A DNA stretch of 64,000 nucleotides from Elioraea tepida. Lineage in GTDB: Bacteria; Pseudomonadota; Alphaproteobacteria; Acetobacterales; Acetobacteraceae. The notes beneath the pieces were generated by a model, which did no database searches, was not told the origin of the DNA, and worked only from the letters and a program-made list of their open reading frames with translations. This document shows, piece after piece, positions 9,231-18,428 of this stretch (its first letter is position 1; the number at the start of each line of letters is the position of its first letter). The position numbers were made by a program, and so were the translations under genes. The stretch is taken from the NCBI RefSeq assembly GCF_019203965.1, contig NZ_CP076448.1, positions 2,061,001-2,125,000 on the forward strand. Direction: 5' to 3'.

Positions 9231-10688
9231 TCAGCCGCAGCCGAGACAGCCGGAGAAGTGTCGGGCCACCGCCTCCGACCATTCGGGCAGGGCGGCGGCG
9301 AAGGCGTCGTCATGCCGCAGTCCGGCGCGGAACCGTGCCAGAAGCTCCGCCTGGAGCGCCGCGTGGTCGATGCCCGTGAGCCTGCCGTCGCGCACCACCG
9401 TCCGGCCGGCGACGATGAGCTCGCGGATGTGCCGCGCCGAGGCGCGCGCGAGCACCGGGTCGAGCGGGTCAAGCGCCGGCCAGAGCGACTCCTCATCCAG
9501 TGCCGACCAGTCGAGCAGGAGGAGGTCAGCCGGCGCGCCTGCCGTGATCGTTCCGCCCTCGTCACTTCCGGTGACCGATCGACGCCCGTGGCGCAGCGCC
9601 GCCGCGAGCGCGGCGCGGCGATCGACCGCCTCGTCGAACCCCCAGCCGCGATGCAACGCCCAGAAGAGGCGAAGCTCCCTGAGCGCGTCATCGTCCTCGT
9701 CGAAGGCGAGGCCGTCGATCCCCATCGCCACCCGGCAGCCGCGGCGCAGCATCTCGGCAACCGGCGCGATGCCGGAACGGAGTCCGAGATTGGACGAGGT
9801 GTTGACGGCGATGGTCGCGCCCGACGCCGCGATCCGCTCGAGCTCGTCCGGCCGCGCCCAGGTGCAGTGCGCGAGCGTCAGCCGCGGCGAGAGCAGCCCG
9901 AGCCGGTCGAGATGCGCAACGATCCCTCCCTCGCCCGGATAGGCGTGGTCGGCCCAGGCGCGCTGGTAGCGCGTCTCGAGCAGATGCATGTGCACCCGGC
10001 GCCCGGTCCGCTCGGAGGCCTCGGCGACGGCGGCGAGCAGGGCGTCGGAGCACCATTGCGGGCCAGATGGGCCGTACTGCGGATCGACCAGCGGCCCGGC
10101 GATCCGGTCCGCGACCGCATCGGCAAGCGCCACCTGCTCGGCGGCAGGGAGCGGCGGTTTCGCAAGCCGCCGGGCGATCGCCTCTGCCGAGGCGGGAGAG
10201 AGAGAGGCGAGGAGCGGCGCATGGTCGCCATAGACGAGCGGGTTTCGGTCGCGCATCGCCACCGCAAAGCCGATCCGGATGCCGATGTCGCGCGCGGCGC
10301 TGGCGACCAACGCCGCTTCCTCGGGCAGGGGCATCGGCCCGTTCACCCGCGTGTAGTGCACCATCACCGCCCCCGCACCGCCGAGAGCGCTCCGGCCGAG
10401 CGAGGCGGCAGCGGCGAGATATGGGTCGACCGGGGGCAGAAGCGCGAGGTGGTGCAGCCACGTCTCGAGCGGGCGGAAGGCGGCGCCGAACGCGCTCGAC
10501 CGGATCGGGCGCGCATGGTCATGCGCGTTCACGAGAGCGGGCAGGACGAGGAGCGGCTCCGCGTCCTCGGCCGGCCCGACCTCTTTGATCCGCCCCTCCG
10601 CGAGCGTCAGCGCGACATCGCGGCGCGTCGTCCATGGATCGGCGACATGCGCCGCCGCGATCCGCCGCGGCGCGGCGGCGAGGCTCAC
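9231..10688 (-). CDS. Amidohydrolase family deaminase-like enzyme
   Basis: 485 residues of the metal-dependent amidohydrolase superfamily (cytosine/8-oxoguanine/formimidoylglutamate deaminase-like branch). The first metal ligands are in NAHDHARP (HxH). Further ligands are the histidines of HMHLLET and LAHCTW and the aspartate of [13 protein letters not shown] final [19 protein letters not shown] stretch is the usual C-terminal beta-domain return. The ATGA overlap (4 bp) with the upstream binding-protein gene makes it the last gene of the ureide/pyrimidine uptake operon, so it probably acts on the imported compound or its ring-opened product. The exact substrate cannot be read from sequence. 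The C-terminus is unusual in ending in GCLGCG, two nearby cysteines. Confidence 0.8.
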   Translation of the reverse strand: MSLAAAPRRIAAAHVADPWTTRRDVALTLAEGRIKEVGPAEDAEPLLVLPALVNAHDHARPIRSSAFGAAFRPLETWLHHLALLPPVDPYLAAAASLGRSALGGAGAVMVHYTRVNGPMPLPEEAALVASAARDIGIRIGFAVAMRDRNPLVYGDHAPLLASLSPASAEAIARRLAKPPLPAAEQVALADAVADRIAGPLVDPQYGPSGPQWCSDALLAAVAEASERTGRRVHMHLLETRYQRAWADHAYPGEGGIVAHLDRLGLLSPRLTLAHCTWARPDELERIAASGATIAVNTSSNLGLRSGIAPVAEMLRRGCRVAMGIDGLAFDEDDDALRELRLFWALHRGWGFDEAVDRRAALAAALRHGRRSVTGSDEGGTITAGAPADLLLLDWSALDEESLWPALDPLDPVLARASARHIRELIVAGRTVVRDGRLTGIDHAALQAELLARFRAGLRHDDAFAAALPEWSEAVARHFSGCLGCG

Positions 10689-11728
10689 GCGCGCGGCGGC
10701 GTCAGCGTGCGCTCGGAGGCCGGCGGGAGGAAGGCGCGGCTGAACACCTCCGACGGTGCCGGCGTGCGCGAGAGACCGAACACCTCGACGGTCTGCGCGA
10801 TCGCGCGGCCAAGGCGGGCATCGTCGAGATCGCCCGCGCCGAGCCGCACCGCCTCTGGTGTCGCGATCACCGTCCGCCAGGCGTATTCGATCCGCTGCCG
10901 CTCGACCGCCTCGTTGATGGTGGGCTCGATCCGCGCCATGAGGCGAACACCCTCGGTTGGGTCGCGGCCGACCTCGAGCATCGCGCGGTTGATCGCGCGC
11001 ACAAGCCCGCGCACGGCCTCGGGGTTCTCGCGGGCGAGCTTCTGGCTCACCATCACGCCGTTCGAGTAGGCCTCGATGCCGTGGTCGGCGAACACGAACC
11101 AGCGGAAGTCGCGGTCGGGGTTCTGGCGCATCCCGACGAGGTTCATGTAGCTCGTCAGCGTGAACACGAGCGAGCCCTCGACCTGGCCCTGGATCAGCAT
11201 CTGCTCCTGCAGGTTCGGCGCCATGTTGAGGATCTCGTTCTTCGTCGGGTCGATGCCGTTGAGCCTCGCGAACAGCGGATAGGTGCGGGTGGCGGCCGAG
11301 CCCGCCGGCCCGCCGAGCTTGCGGCCCGCGAGGTCGGCGACGGTGCGGATCGGCCCGTCCGCCTTGACGACGATCGCGAACGGTGCGGTGTTGTAGATCT
11401 GGTAGACCATCAGCGGCTGCTCGCCCGGCCGCGCGGCCGCCTGCTGGATGATCGCGCCCATGTCGCCGAAGCTCGCGTCATAGGCGCCGCCCATGATGCG
11501 GGTGATGGTGTTGGCCGAGCCGTCGCCCTGGTCGATCGTCACGTTCAGCCCGGCCTCGCGGAACCAGCCCTTCTCGCGCGCGAGGAAGTACCACGCGTGG
11601 ACGCCCTGGAAGCGCCAGTCGAGCGTGAAGCGAATGTTGGTGAGCGTCTGGGCGATCGCGGGCGCCGCGAGCGGGGCGGAGGCGGCGGCGAGCGAGGCGC
11701 CGAGCAGGGCACGACGGGACAGCGTCAT
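10685..11728 (-). CDS. ABC transporter substrate-binding protein, NMT1/THI5-like (SBP 1)
   Basis: 347 residues with a Tat-like signal (SRRALLGAS followed by an Ala-rich stretch and AIAQ cleavage site). The mature part begins with a typical NMT1/THI5-like strand ([16 protein letters not shown]) and contains [13 protein letters not shown] and [13 protein letters not shown], as in SsuA/ThiY/RibY-type periplasmic binding proteins. It ends with the segment [19 protein letters not shown]. It is clearly paralogous to SBP 2 (15842-16879), sharing the same order of motifs. It overlaps the amidohydrolase by 4 bp and is 28 bp from the upstream mini-gene. The ligand is inferred to be a heterocycle such as a pyrimidine, hydantoin or ureide from the neighbouring ring-opening enzymes. 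Confidence 0.87.
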   Translation of the reverse strand: MTLSRRALLGASLAAASAPLAAPAIAQTLTNIRFTLDWRFQGVHAWYFLAREKGWFREAGLNVTIDQGDGSANTITRIMGGAYDASFGDMGAIIQQAAARPGEQPLMVYQIYNTAPFAIVVKADGPIRTVADLAGRKLGGPAGSAATRTYPLFARLNGIDPTKNEILNMAPNLQEQMLIQGQVEGSLVFTLTSYMNLVGMRQNPDRDFRWFVFADHGIEAYSNGVMVSQKLARENPEAVRGLVRAINRAMLEVGRDPTEGVRLMARIEPTINEAVERQRIEYAWRTVIATPEAVRLGAGDLDDARLGRAIAQTVEVFGLSRTPAPSEVFSRAFLPPASERTLTPPRA

Positions 11729-11756
11729 CCTGGTCTCCCTTCAATGGAGGTTCGTG

Positions 11757-11921
11757 TCAGCCGAGCGAGGCGGGAAGGCGCCTCGTCTCGAGGGGTGGAC
11801 GGAAGCGTCGGTCGAACACCTCGGCGATGGCGGGGCTTCGCGGCAGGCCGAAGCCCTCGCGCAGCGTCTCGATCGAGCGGGCGAGGCGGGCGAGCACGGC
11901 ACGGCGTGTGAGATGCGTCAT
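11757..11921 (-). CDS. 54-residue mini-protein matching only the C-terminus of the operon's binding proteins
   Basis: ATG at 11921, 17 bp after the permease stop, with a G-rich run (GGGGGG) about 7 bases upstream as a possible ribosome site. The protein is MTHLTRRAVLARLARSIETL followed by REGFGLPRSPAIAEVFDRRF and a short tail. Its second half aligns with the last ~35 residues of SBP 1 ([19 protein letters not shown]) and SBP 2 (GLPRKPGFAEVFRRDFLPP). The rest of the binding-protein fold is absent and there is no signal peptide. It is either the remnant of a third, internally deleted binding-protein gene or a functional cytoplasmic tail peptide. In-frame coding, spacing and conservation of the motif keep it from being obviously dead. 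Confidence 0.55.
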   Translation of the reverse strand: MTHLTRRAVLARLARSIETLREGFGLPRSPAIAEVFDRRFRPPLETRRLPASLG

Positions 11922-11938
11922 CGGTCGGCCCCCCGGCT

Positions 11939-12739
11939 TCAGGTCGTGACGGTAAGCTCGGCCTTGCGGTGCGCCCAGCCGGTCAGGCGCCGCTCGATCG
12001 CCGAGAAGATCAGGTAGAGTGACACCCCGAGCCCCGCGAGAATGAACAGCCCCGCGAAGACGAGCGGCACGTTGAAGCTCGAGGAGGCGATCATCATCAT
12101 GTTGCCGATGCCGCGGTTGGAGGCGACCGTCTCCGCGACCACCGAGCCGACGAAGGCGAGCGTGATCGCGACCTTGAGCGAGGCGAAGAAATAGGGGGCA
12201 GCCCGCGGCAGGCCGACGTTCCAGAGGATGTCCAGCTTCGAGGCCTTGAGCGTCCGCATCACGTCCTCGAGCTCGGGCTCGACGGTCGCAATCCCGGTCG
12301 CGACGTTCACCACGATCGGGAAGATGCAGATGATCATCGCCGTCAGCACGGCCGGAACCGTTCCGGCACCGAACCACAGCACGAAGATCGGCACCACCGC
12401 GACCTTGGGGATCGAGGAGATGCCGACGAGCAGCGGATAGGCCGTCTCGAAGGCAAGCCTCGAGGAGCCGATCAGCACGCCGAGCACGACGCCCACGAGG
12501 ACGCCCCAGCCGAAGCCGACGAGGGTGGTGTAGAGGGTCTGGTAGGTGTGCGGCCAGAGCGCGGGCCAGCGGTCGATCAGCGTGGCGAGGATTTGCGTCG
12601 GCCGCGGCAGGACGATGTCACTGACGCCAAAGCCGAGGCAGGCGACCTCCCAGGCGGCGAACACGCCGAGGATCAGCGCCGTCGAGGGCGCCCGGGCGCG
12701 CAGCGTGGCAAGGAAACGGCCCATCCCGCCCTCCCTCAC
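11939..12739 (-). CDS. ABC transporter permease, SsuC/ThiX-like
   Basis: 266 residues with about six hydrophobic membrane helices. The cytoplasmic EAA-type loop is seen at DVMRTLKASKLDILWNVGLP, the ATPase-docking site of binding-protein-dependent permeases. The start overlaps the ATPase stop by 4 bp (ATGA), which favours the ATG at 12739 over an internal ATG five codons later. It forms the membrane channel with the ATPase next door and is served by SBP 1 and/or SBP 2. Only one permease gene is present, so it presumably works as a homodimer, as in the taurine, sulfonate and nitrate group of transporters. Confidence 0.92.
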   Translation of the reverse strand: MREGGMGRFLATLRARAPSTALILGVFAAWEVACLGFGVSDIVLPRPTQILATLIDRWPALWPHTYQTLYTTLVGFGWGVLVGVVLGVLIGSSRLAFETAYPLLVGISSIPKVAVVPIFVLWFGAGTVPAVLTAMIICIFPIVVNVATGIATVEPELEDVMRTLKASKLDILWNVGLPRAAPYFFASLKVAITLAFVGSVVAETVASNRGIGNMMMIASSSFNVPLVFAGLFILAGLGVSLYLIFSAIERRLTGWAHRKAELTVTT

Positions 12740-13593
12740 AGCGTCGCCGCCGTGCGGAGGCCGATGATGAGTTCGCGCAGCCGTTGCGTCAGCGCCACGA
12801 ACTCCGGCTGATAGACGAGCTCCATCGTGCGCGGCCGGTCGAAGGTGACCGCGCAGTCCTCGAGGATCCGGCCGGGGCGGGCGCTCATGACGCAGATCCG
12901 GTTGGCGAGATAGCCCGCCTCGCGCAGGTCATGGGTGACGAGCAGGACGGTGGTGCGCTTCGTCATCCAGAGGTCCTGCATCGTCGCCCACAGCTCTTCG
13001 CGCTTGAACTGGTCGAGCGCGCCGAAGGGCTCGTCGAGCAGGAGAAGGTCGGGCTCGTGGATCAGGGCGCGGCAGAGATTGGTCCTCTGCATCATTCCGC
13101 CCGAGAGCTGCCAGGGATATTTGTCGCCGAAGCCGGCAAGCCCGACCTGGGCGAGCAGGGCCTCCGCCCGGTCGCGATACTCGCCGCGCTTCTTGCGGTG
13201 CCACGACGCCCGGAAGGGCTGCACGATCTTCAGCGGCAGCATCACGTTCTGCCGAACCGTGAGCCAGGGCAGAAGCGTGGGGTTCTGGTAGGCCATGCCG
13301 ATCCTGACCTCGTTCGCCCCGATCTCGCGCCCGGCGACGAGCACGTTTCCCGAGGAGGGCGAGAGGAGGCCCGAGACGAGGCGGAGGATCGTGCTCTTGC
13401 CGCAGCCCGAGGGGCCGACGAGGGCGAGGAAATCGCCCGGCATGATGCTGAGGCGGGTCTCGGCGAGGGCGGCGACCGCCGCCGCGCCGCGCCCGTAGGT
13501 GACGGAGACACGGTCGAGCGTGATAAGCGGCTCGCGGCGGGCCGTCGCCGAGGCGGGCGGCGGAGCGGCGAGCACGGGTGTCGCGGCCGTCAT
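12736..13593 (-). CDS. ABC transporter ATP-binding protein, nitrate/taurine/pyrimidine group
   Basis: 285 residues, a single nucleotide-binding domain. Walker A is GPSGCGKST at residues 60-68, the Q-loop is AYQNPTLLPW, the signature is LSGGMMQR, Walker B is LLLLDEPFGALD and the switch histidine is in LLVTHDLREA. The first ~25 residues are a low-complexity Ala/Pro extension. It overlaps both neighbours by 4 bp (dihydroorotase-like gene upstream, permease downstream), which shows tight translational coupling. It energises import of the compound bound by the NMT1/THI5-like proteins. Subfamily placement (SsuB/TauB/ThiZ-like) is from motif style and gene context, not from a search. Confidence 0.93.
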   Translation of the reverse strand: MTAATPVLAAPPPASATARREPLITLDRVSVTYGRGAAAVAALAETRLSIMPGDFLALVGPSGCGKSTILRLVSGLLSPSSGNVLVAGREIGANEVRIGMAYQNPTLLPWLTVRQNVMLPLKIVQPFRASWHRKKRGEYRDRAEALLAQVGLAGFGDKYPWQLSGGMMQRTNLCRALIHEPDLLLLDEPFGALDQFKREELWATMQDLWMTKRTTVLLVTHDLREAGYLANRICVMSARPGRILEDCAVTFDRPRTMELVYQPEFVALTQRLRELIIGLRTAATL

Positions 13594-15032
13594 GCGGCGC
13601 CGCGGAGAGAGGCGGTGAGGGCGCGGATCGCGAGCGCCTCGTTGCGCGGCGCCGGCGTCGGCATGCGCTGGATCTCGGTCACCTGGCGGCCCCAGCCGGC
13701 GGTCTCAGCGACGAGGCGCCGGTCACGCTGCACGAAACGGCCGCGCACCAGGGTGTGGATGGGAACGCCCGTCACCTCCCGCCCCTCGAACGGCGTGACC
13801 TTGCCGCGGCTGTGCAGGGAGGCGGCGCGGATCGTCTCCCGACGCCGCGGGTCGACGACGGCGATGTCGGCATGCGCGCCCGGGGCGATCCTCCCCTTCA
13901 CCGGCCACAGACCGAAGGCGCACGCCGGCGCCTCGGCCGAGAGCCGCACATAGTCCTCGATCGTGAGCCTCCCCTCGGCCACCGCCGTGAGCATCAGCGG
14001 CATCTGCGTCTCGAGGCCCGGGAAGCCGCAATCGGCACGCCAGATGACGGCCTGGGCCTTCTCCTCCGGGGTGTGCGGCGCATGGTCGGTCGCGATCATG
14101 TCGATCGCGCCGTTGCGAAGAGCGTGCCAGAGAGCGGCGCTGTCGGAGGCCTCCCGCACCGGCGGGTTCACCCGGATCACGCTGCCGAGCCGGGCGTAGT
14201 CGGTGCTGTTGAGGAACAGGTAGCAGGGGCAGGTCTCACCCGTGATGTCGACTCCGCGCGCCTTCGCCTCGGCGAGCGGTCGAAGCTCCGCTGCCGAGGA
14301 AATGTGCAGGATGTGGATCCGGGCGCCCGTCCATTCGGCAAGGGCGGCGGCGCGCCCGACCGCCTCGACCGCGACGATGGCAGGCCGCGACAACAGATGG
14401 TCGAGCGGGGCGTTTCGCCCGGCGGCGGCGAGACGCTCCTGCCGCCGCGCCATGATCGTCGCCTCCTCGGCGTGCAGGCTGATCCGGAGCCCGTGCCGGG
14501 AAATGATCTCGAAGCCCTCGAGCATCGCCCCGGTGGAGGGCGAGGGCAGGTTGCCGAAGGTGTTGCCCATGAAGCACTTGAAGGCGTTTGCCCCGGCGGC
14601 GATCAGCCCCTCGAGCTCGTCGAGATTGTCCTCGGCAAAGAGGCCGTAGAGGCCGAAATCGACATGGCTCTTGCGTGCCGCCTCCTGCTTGGCGCGCAGC
14701 TCCGCGGCGCTGCGCGTCGGCGGGTTGGTATTCGGCATCTCGAACACCGTCGTCGTGCCGCCCATCGCCGCCGCCGCCGAGCCGGTCTGCCAGTCCTCTT
14801 TGTGGGTGTAGCCGGGCTCGCGGAAATGCACGTGCACGTCGATCGCCCCCGGCAGGACGAGCTTGCCGCTGACGTCGAGCCGCTCCCGCGCGGGCGGCAT
14901 CGCCTGCGGGTGGCCGACCGCGACGATCACCCCGTCCTTGATCGCGACATCCGCTGACGTGCTCGCCGCGCCGGAGACGACCGTTCCGCCTGCGAGAACG
15001 AGATCGGCCGCGAACGCCTCCCCCATGGTCAT
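13590..15032 (-). CDS. Dihydroorotase-family cyclic amidohydrolase
   Basis: 480 residues. Metal ligands are visible as DVHVHFREPGYTHKEDW (HxH), the probable carboxylated lysine in NAFKCFMGNT, histidines in SLHAEE and ILHISS, and the aspartate in IATDHAPH. The family (dihydroorotase, allantoinase, hydantoinase) opens cyclic amides such as dihydroorotate, allantoin or hydantoins. The REPG motif is dihydroorotase-like. However, the location inside an uptake operon, away from other pyrimidine biosynthesis genes, argues for catabolism of an imported ring compound. It lies 9 bp after the SDR gene and overlaps the ATPase gene by 4 bp. The substrate is unresolved. Confidence 0.85.
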   Translation of the reverse strand: MTMGEAFAADLVLAGGTVVSGAASTSADVAIKDGVIVAVGHPQAMPPARERLDVSGKLVLPGAIDVHVHFREPGYTHKEDWQTGSAAAAMGGTTTVFEMPNTNPPTRSAAELRAKQEAARKSHVDFGLYGLFAEDNLDELEGLIAAGANAFKCFMGNTFGNLPSPSTGAMLEGFEIISRHGLRISLHAEEATIMARRQERLAAAGRNAPLDHLLSRPAIVAVEAVGRAAALAEWTGARIHILHISSAAELRPLAEAKARGVDITGETCPCYLFLNSTDYARLGSVIRVNPPVREASDSAALWHALRNGAIDMIATDHAPHTPEEKAQAVIWRADCGFPGLETQMPLMLTAVAEGRLTIEDYVRLSAEAPACAFGLWPVKGRIAPGAHADIAVVDPRRRETIRAASLHSRGKVTPFEGREVTGVPIHTLVRGRFVQRDRRLVAETAGWGRQVTEIQRMPTPAPRNEALAIRALTASLRGAA

Positions 15033-15041
15033 TCCTCCCCT

Positions 15042-15836
15042 TCAGAGCATCGCCCAGCCGCCATCGACCGGGAGGTCGACGCCGGTGATCTGCCGCGCCG
15101 CCTTCTCGGAGGCGAGGAATAGGCAGGCATGGGCGACATCGGTGTCGGTCGAGATACGCCTCAACGCATAGTCGGCGGCGTGGCGTTCCGCCGCCTCCGC
15201 CTCGGAGATGCCGAGGCGGGCGGCCATCTCGCGGCAGACCTTCTCGCGGAAGCGCGGCCCGTCCACCATCCCCGGAGCGACGGTGTTGACGGCGATGCCA
15301 TACTGGCCGACCTCGAGCGCGAAGCTCTTGGAGATCCCCCTGAGCCCCCACTTGCTCGCGGAATAGGCCATCCGCCCCGCCCGGCCGCGCATGCCGAACG
15401 TGCCGCCGACATTGACGATCCGCCCCGACCGGGCGGCGATCATCGCCGGAAGAACCGCGCGCATCGTGTTGAACACGCCGCGCATGTTGAGGTGGATGAT
15501 CTCGTCGAACTCGGCCTCGGTCGTCTCCACCCCGGTCTTGCCGATCGGCCCCGACCCGCCGGCGACGTTGACCAGGATGTCGATCGCCCCGTAAGCCGCG
15601 AGCGCTGCGCGCGCCGCCGCCTGAGCCGCTGCGCCGTCGGTGACGTCGCACGGTGTCACGATCGCCTCCCCGCCCGCCGACCGCACCTCCTCGGCGAGCG
15701 GCATGATCGCGGCCGTGTCGCGGCCCCAGAGAGCGAGGCGACAGCCTTCGGCGGCGAAGGCGCGGGTGATCGCGGCCCCCATCCCCTTCGCCGGGCCGGT
15801 GATGACGGCAACCTTGCCGGCGAGCCCGAGGTCCAT
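15042..15836 (-). CDS. Short-chain dehydrogenase/reductase (SDR)
   Basis: 264 residues, classical SDR. The cofactor motif is TGPAKGMG at residues 14-21, the NAG-type motif appears as NVAGG, and the catalytic Tyr-Lys pair is in YSASKWG near residue 158. The PG motif (APGMVDGP) and the C-terminal GVDLPVDGGW are present. It acts in the cytoplasm as an NAD(P)-dependent oxidoreductase. It sits 5 bp after SBP 2 and 9 bp before the dihydroorotase-like gene, so it probably oxidises or reduces an intermediate of the same pathway. Which coenzyme it uses and the direction cannot be settled from the sequence. Confidence 0.9.
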   Translation of the reverse strand: MDLGLAGKVAVITGPAKGMGAAITRAFAAEGCRLALWGRDTAAIMPLAEEVRSAGGEAIVTPCDVTDGAAAQAAARAALAAYGAIDILVNVAGGSGPIGKTGVETTEAEFDEIIHLNMRGVFNTMRAVLPAMIAARSGRIVNVGGTFGMRGRAGRMAYSASKWGLRGISKSFALEVGQYGIAVNTVAPGMVDGPRFREKVCREMAARLGISEAEAAERHAADYALRRISTDTDVAHACLFLASEKAARQITGVDLPVDGGWAML

Positions 15837-15841
15837 CGCCC

Positions 15842-16879
15842 TCAGCCCACGACGCGCGTGGGGCGCGCCGAGAGCGGCGGCAGGAAGTCACGCCGGAACA
15901 CCTCCGCGAAGCCGGGCTTGCGCGGCAGGCCCTGCGCCTCGGCGAGGATCTCGATGCCCCGAACGAACCGCTGCTCGACCACGTCGCCGAGCCCGATCGT
16001 GCCGATCTCGGGGTGGTTCATCTCGTCGCGCACGGTGGCGTCGAGCCGCGCCCGCTCTACCGCCACGTTCAGGAGCGGCTCGCGCCGGGCGACGGCGGCG
16101 ACGGCGGCGTCGGGCTCGCGCAGCATATCGGCAAGCCCGCGGGTGAGAGCGCCAAGGAAGCCGCGCACGGCCTCGGGCATGTCGCGGGCGAGCGCGCGCG
16201 AGACCACGATGCAGTTGGAGTAGAGGTCCATCCCGTAGTCGCCATAGGCGATGAAGCGATAGGCGGTGTCGGCGTCGGTGCCGATCAACCGCGCGCTGAA
16301 GCGGATCGTGTTGATGAAGCCGAACACGCCGTCCACCTGGCCGCGGTTGAGCATCTGCTCGCGAAGCTGCGGCTGCATGTTCACGACCGTCACCTTCGCG
16401 GCGTCGATCCCGGCGAGCCGGGCGAAGGCAGGGAAGAGGCGGAGCGCGCCGTCATTGGCGGGTCCGCCGAGCGTCCTGCCCTCGAGGTCCTTCGGCGTGC
16501 GGATCGGCCCATCCGCGCGCACGGCGATGCAGAAGGGCGGGCGGTTGTAGAGCATCATCACGCCGACCGGCGCCTCGGCCGGACGGGTGGCGGCGAGAGC
16601 GATCGCGGCGTTGATGTCGCCGAAGCCGATGTCGTAGGCGCCGGTTGCGACCTTCGTCACCGCCGCGGCCGAGCCCTCGCCCTGGTCGATCGCGACCTCG
16701 AGCCCCGCCTCGCGGAAATAGCCGCGATCCTCGGCGAGGAAGAACATGCCCTGCGGCCCCTGGTAGCGCCAGTTGAGGATGAGCTTGAGGCGGGTGCGCG
16801 CGCCCGCGCGCGACGGCGCGAAGATGGCCGGTGCTGCGAGCGTGGCGGCCGCTGCGGCAACGAGGTGGCGACGCTTCAT
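15842..16879 (-). CDS. ABC transporter substrate-binding protein, NMT1/THI5-like (SBP 2)
   Basis: 345 residues, first gene of the operon. The signal peptide is MKRRHLVAAAAATLAAPAIF followed by a Ser-Arg-Ala region. The mature chain contains NWRYQGPQGMFFLAEDRGYF, AGLEVAIDQGEGSA, DLEGRTLGGPAND and the C-terminal GLPRKPGFAEVFRRDFLPP. It is a paralogue of SBP 1 with the same motif order but clear divergence, so two related ligands or two affinities may be served by one permease/ATPase pair. The 193 bp upstream (to 17072) contains no gene and is the likely promoter region; I see no TPP riboswitch core there. Confidence 0.87.
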   Translation of the reverse strand: MKRRHLVAAAAATLAAPAIFAPSRAGARTRLKLILNWRYQGPQGMFFLAEDRGYFREAGLEVAIDQGEGSAAAVTKVATGAYDIGFGDINAAIALAATRPAEAPVGVMMLYNRPPFCIAVRADGPIRTPKDLEGRTLGGPANDGALRLFPAFARLAGIDAAKVTVVNMQPQLREQMLNRGQVDGVFGFINTIRFSARLIGTDADTAYRFIAYGDYGMDLYSNCIVVSRALARDMPEAVRGFLGALTRGLADMLREPDAAVAAVARREPLLNVAVERARLDATVRDEMNHPEIGTIGLGDVVEQRFVRGIEILAEAQGLPRKPGFAEVFRRDFLPPLSARPTRVVG

Positions 16880-17072
16880 CGGGCATCCCCTCCGGATCGG
16901 TGGACGATGCCGTGGCGTCTGGCGTTCTCTCCGCGGCGGGTTCTAGCCCCGAGCGGCGATGTCGAGAAGTGGCTTTCCGAGGCGCTCCGCCGGGGGCCAG
17001 CCGCACCCGTCGCCGAACGCCCGCGCTTTGGCGTTAAGGCGTGCGCCGCGCGGGAGAGCCGAGCGCACCGCC

Positions 17073-17663
17073 TCAGCGCTGCGGCCGGCGCTGGCCCTGG
17101 CCCTGGGGCATCTGCGTCACCTGCCAGCCCTCCGGCACTTGGAACAGCGAGGCGGGCTGGGAGTCGAGGGAGAGGGCGGTCGCCTGCATCGTGCCGCGGC
17201 GTTCTCCCTGCTGGAAATCGGCCCTGAGGAGAATGCCGTCATCGGTGACGCATACCGTGCCGCGCTCCACGCCGGCCTGCATGGCGCGATAGGTGGTGCA
17301 GCGGTGCCCCGCCACGGTCGCTGTGCCGGTCCGCGTCAGCGTCATGTCATCGGGGACGTTCAGCATGTTCTGCTGTCCGGGTCCGACGTTGCCAGGCAGT
17401 TCCATCGCCATCCGGTTCTGCGCGTTCAGCATCAGCATGCGGTTGCCCGGAATGTCATGGATCATCGCCATCCCGCCTTCGGCTGTCTCGACGCGCTGGC
17501 GCCGGCTCGCGGCCGAGTAGAACACCCGAATCTCGGCCGCCTTGCCCTCGCTCTCCATGCGATAGGTGGCGGCATAGTCGCGGCTCGGCTGCCGCGGCTG
17601 TGCCTCCGCCGCGGGCGGCAGAAGCACGGCGGCAAGGGCAACGCTGCGGATGAGGCGGCGCAT
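17073..17663 (-). CDS. DUF4412-like secreted protein
   Basis: 196 residues. An N-terminal signal peptide (MRRLIRSVALAAVLLPPAAE, then AQ) points to periplasmic export. The mature chain has a beta-rich pattern with YRMESEGKAAEIRVFYS, MAMIHDIPGNRMLMLNAQNR and a paired cysteine segment (GHRCTTYRA ... GTVCVTDDG). This resembles DUF4412/LolA-like folds that bind hydrophobic ligands. The C-terminus is rich in Gln, Arg and Pro. It is the last gene after aroQ-accB-accC-aat, 57 bp past aat, and may be co-transcribed. No enzymatic motif is seen and the function is unknown. Confidence 0.65.
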   Translation of the reverse strand: MRRLIRSVALAAVLLPPAAEAQPRQPSRDYAATYRMESEGKAAEIRVFYSAASRRQRVETAEGGMAMIHDIPGNRMLMLNAQNRMAMELPGNVGPGQQNMLNVPDDMTLTRTGTATVAGHRCTTYRAMQAGVERGTVCVTDDGILLRADFQQGERRGTMQATALSLDSQPASLFQVPEGWQVTQMPQGQGQRRPQR

Positions 17664-17720
17664 CGACAGGCTCCCTCGGCAGCTCCACGGCGCGAGCTTG
17701 GCGCCCGCGCCACAACCTCG

Positions 17721-18392
17721 TCAACGCGCCGCTTTCAGGCGCGCAATCTCTGCGCGAAGCTCCTCCGCGCTGATCTCGGCGCGGAACACGGCCGGCAGGT
17801 CGATCGCCTCGGCGAGCAGGCGGCGGTACTCGAGCCGCGACACCTCGATCGCGCCGAAGCGGGCGAGATGGTCGGTCACGAACTGCGTATCGAGCAGGGC
17901 GAAGCCGCCGAGGCGAAGCCGGACGACGAGATGGACGAGCGCCACCTTCGAGGCGTCGCGCACCCGGCTGAACATGCTTTCGCCGAAAAAGGCGCCGCCG
18001 AGCGCCACGCCGTAGAGACCCCCGACGAGCTTCCCCCCCTGCCAGCACTCGACCGAGTGCGCGTAGCCCATCGCGTGCAGCGCGCCGAACAGGCGCTCGA
18101 TGTCGGCGTTGATCCAGGTCTCCGGACGGTCTTCGGAGGGCTCGGCGCAGCCCTTCAGGACGGCGTCGAAGGCGGTGTCGCAGCGCACCTCAAAGGCGCC
18201 CGAGAGCACGGTTCGGGCGAGCCGCCGCGGCAGGTGGAAGGCGTCGAGCGGCTGGATGCCGCGCCGGTCGGGGTCGAGCCAGTAGAGCCTGTTGGCGTCG
18301 CGGCGCTCGGCCATCGGGAACAGCCCTGCGCGATAGGCGCGCAGAACGAGCTCGGGCGTGACGACGGTCTCGCCCGAGCCGCGCCGGACCAT
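17721..18392 (-). CDS. aat: Leucyl/phenylalanyl-tRNA--protein transferase
   Basis: 223 residues, the usual length for Aat. It transfers Leu or Phe from aminoacyl-tRNA to proteins with N-terminal Arg or Lys, feeding the ClpAP N-degron pathway. The motifs AYRAGLFPMA, YWLDPDRRGI, the central GYAHSVECWQ and the long GGLYGVALGGAFFGESMFS block are diagnostic. LLDTQFVTDHL is also typical. It follows accC by 36 bp in the aroQ-accB-accC-aat order commonly found in alphaproteobacteria. The start at 18392 gives MVRRGSGETVVTPEL, consistent with family N-termini. Confidence 0.96.
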   Translation of the reverse strand: MVRRGSGETVVTPELVLRAYRAGLFPMAERRDANRLYWLDPDRRGIQPLDAFHLPRRLARTVLSGAFEVRCDTAFDAVLKGCAEPSEDRPETWINADIERLFGALHAMGYAHSVECWQGGKLVGGLYGVALGGAFFGESMFSRVRDASKVALVHLVVRLRLGGFALLDTQFVTDHLARFGAIEVSRLEYRRLLAEAIDLPAVFRAEISAEELRAEIARLKAAR

Positions 18393-18428
18393 GTCAGCGC
18401 CCGCGCCGCAATCCGCCGCCCGACCGCG

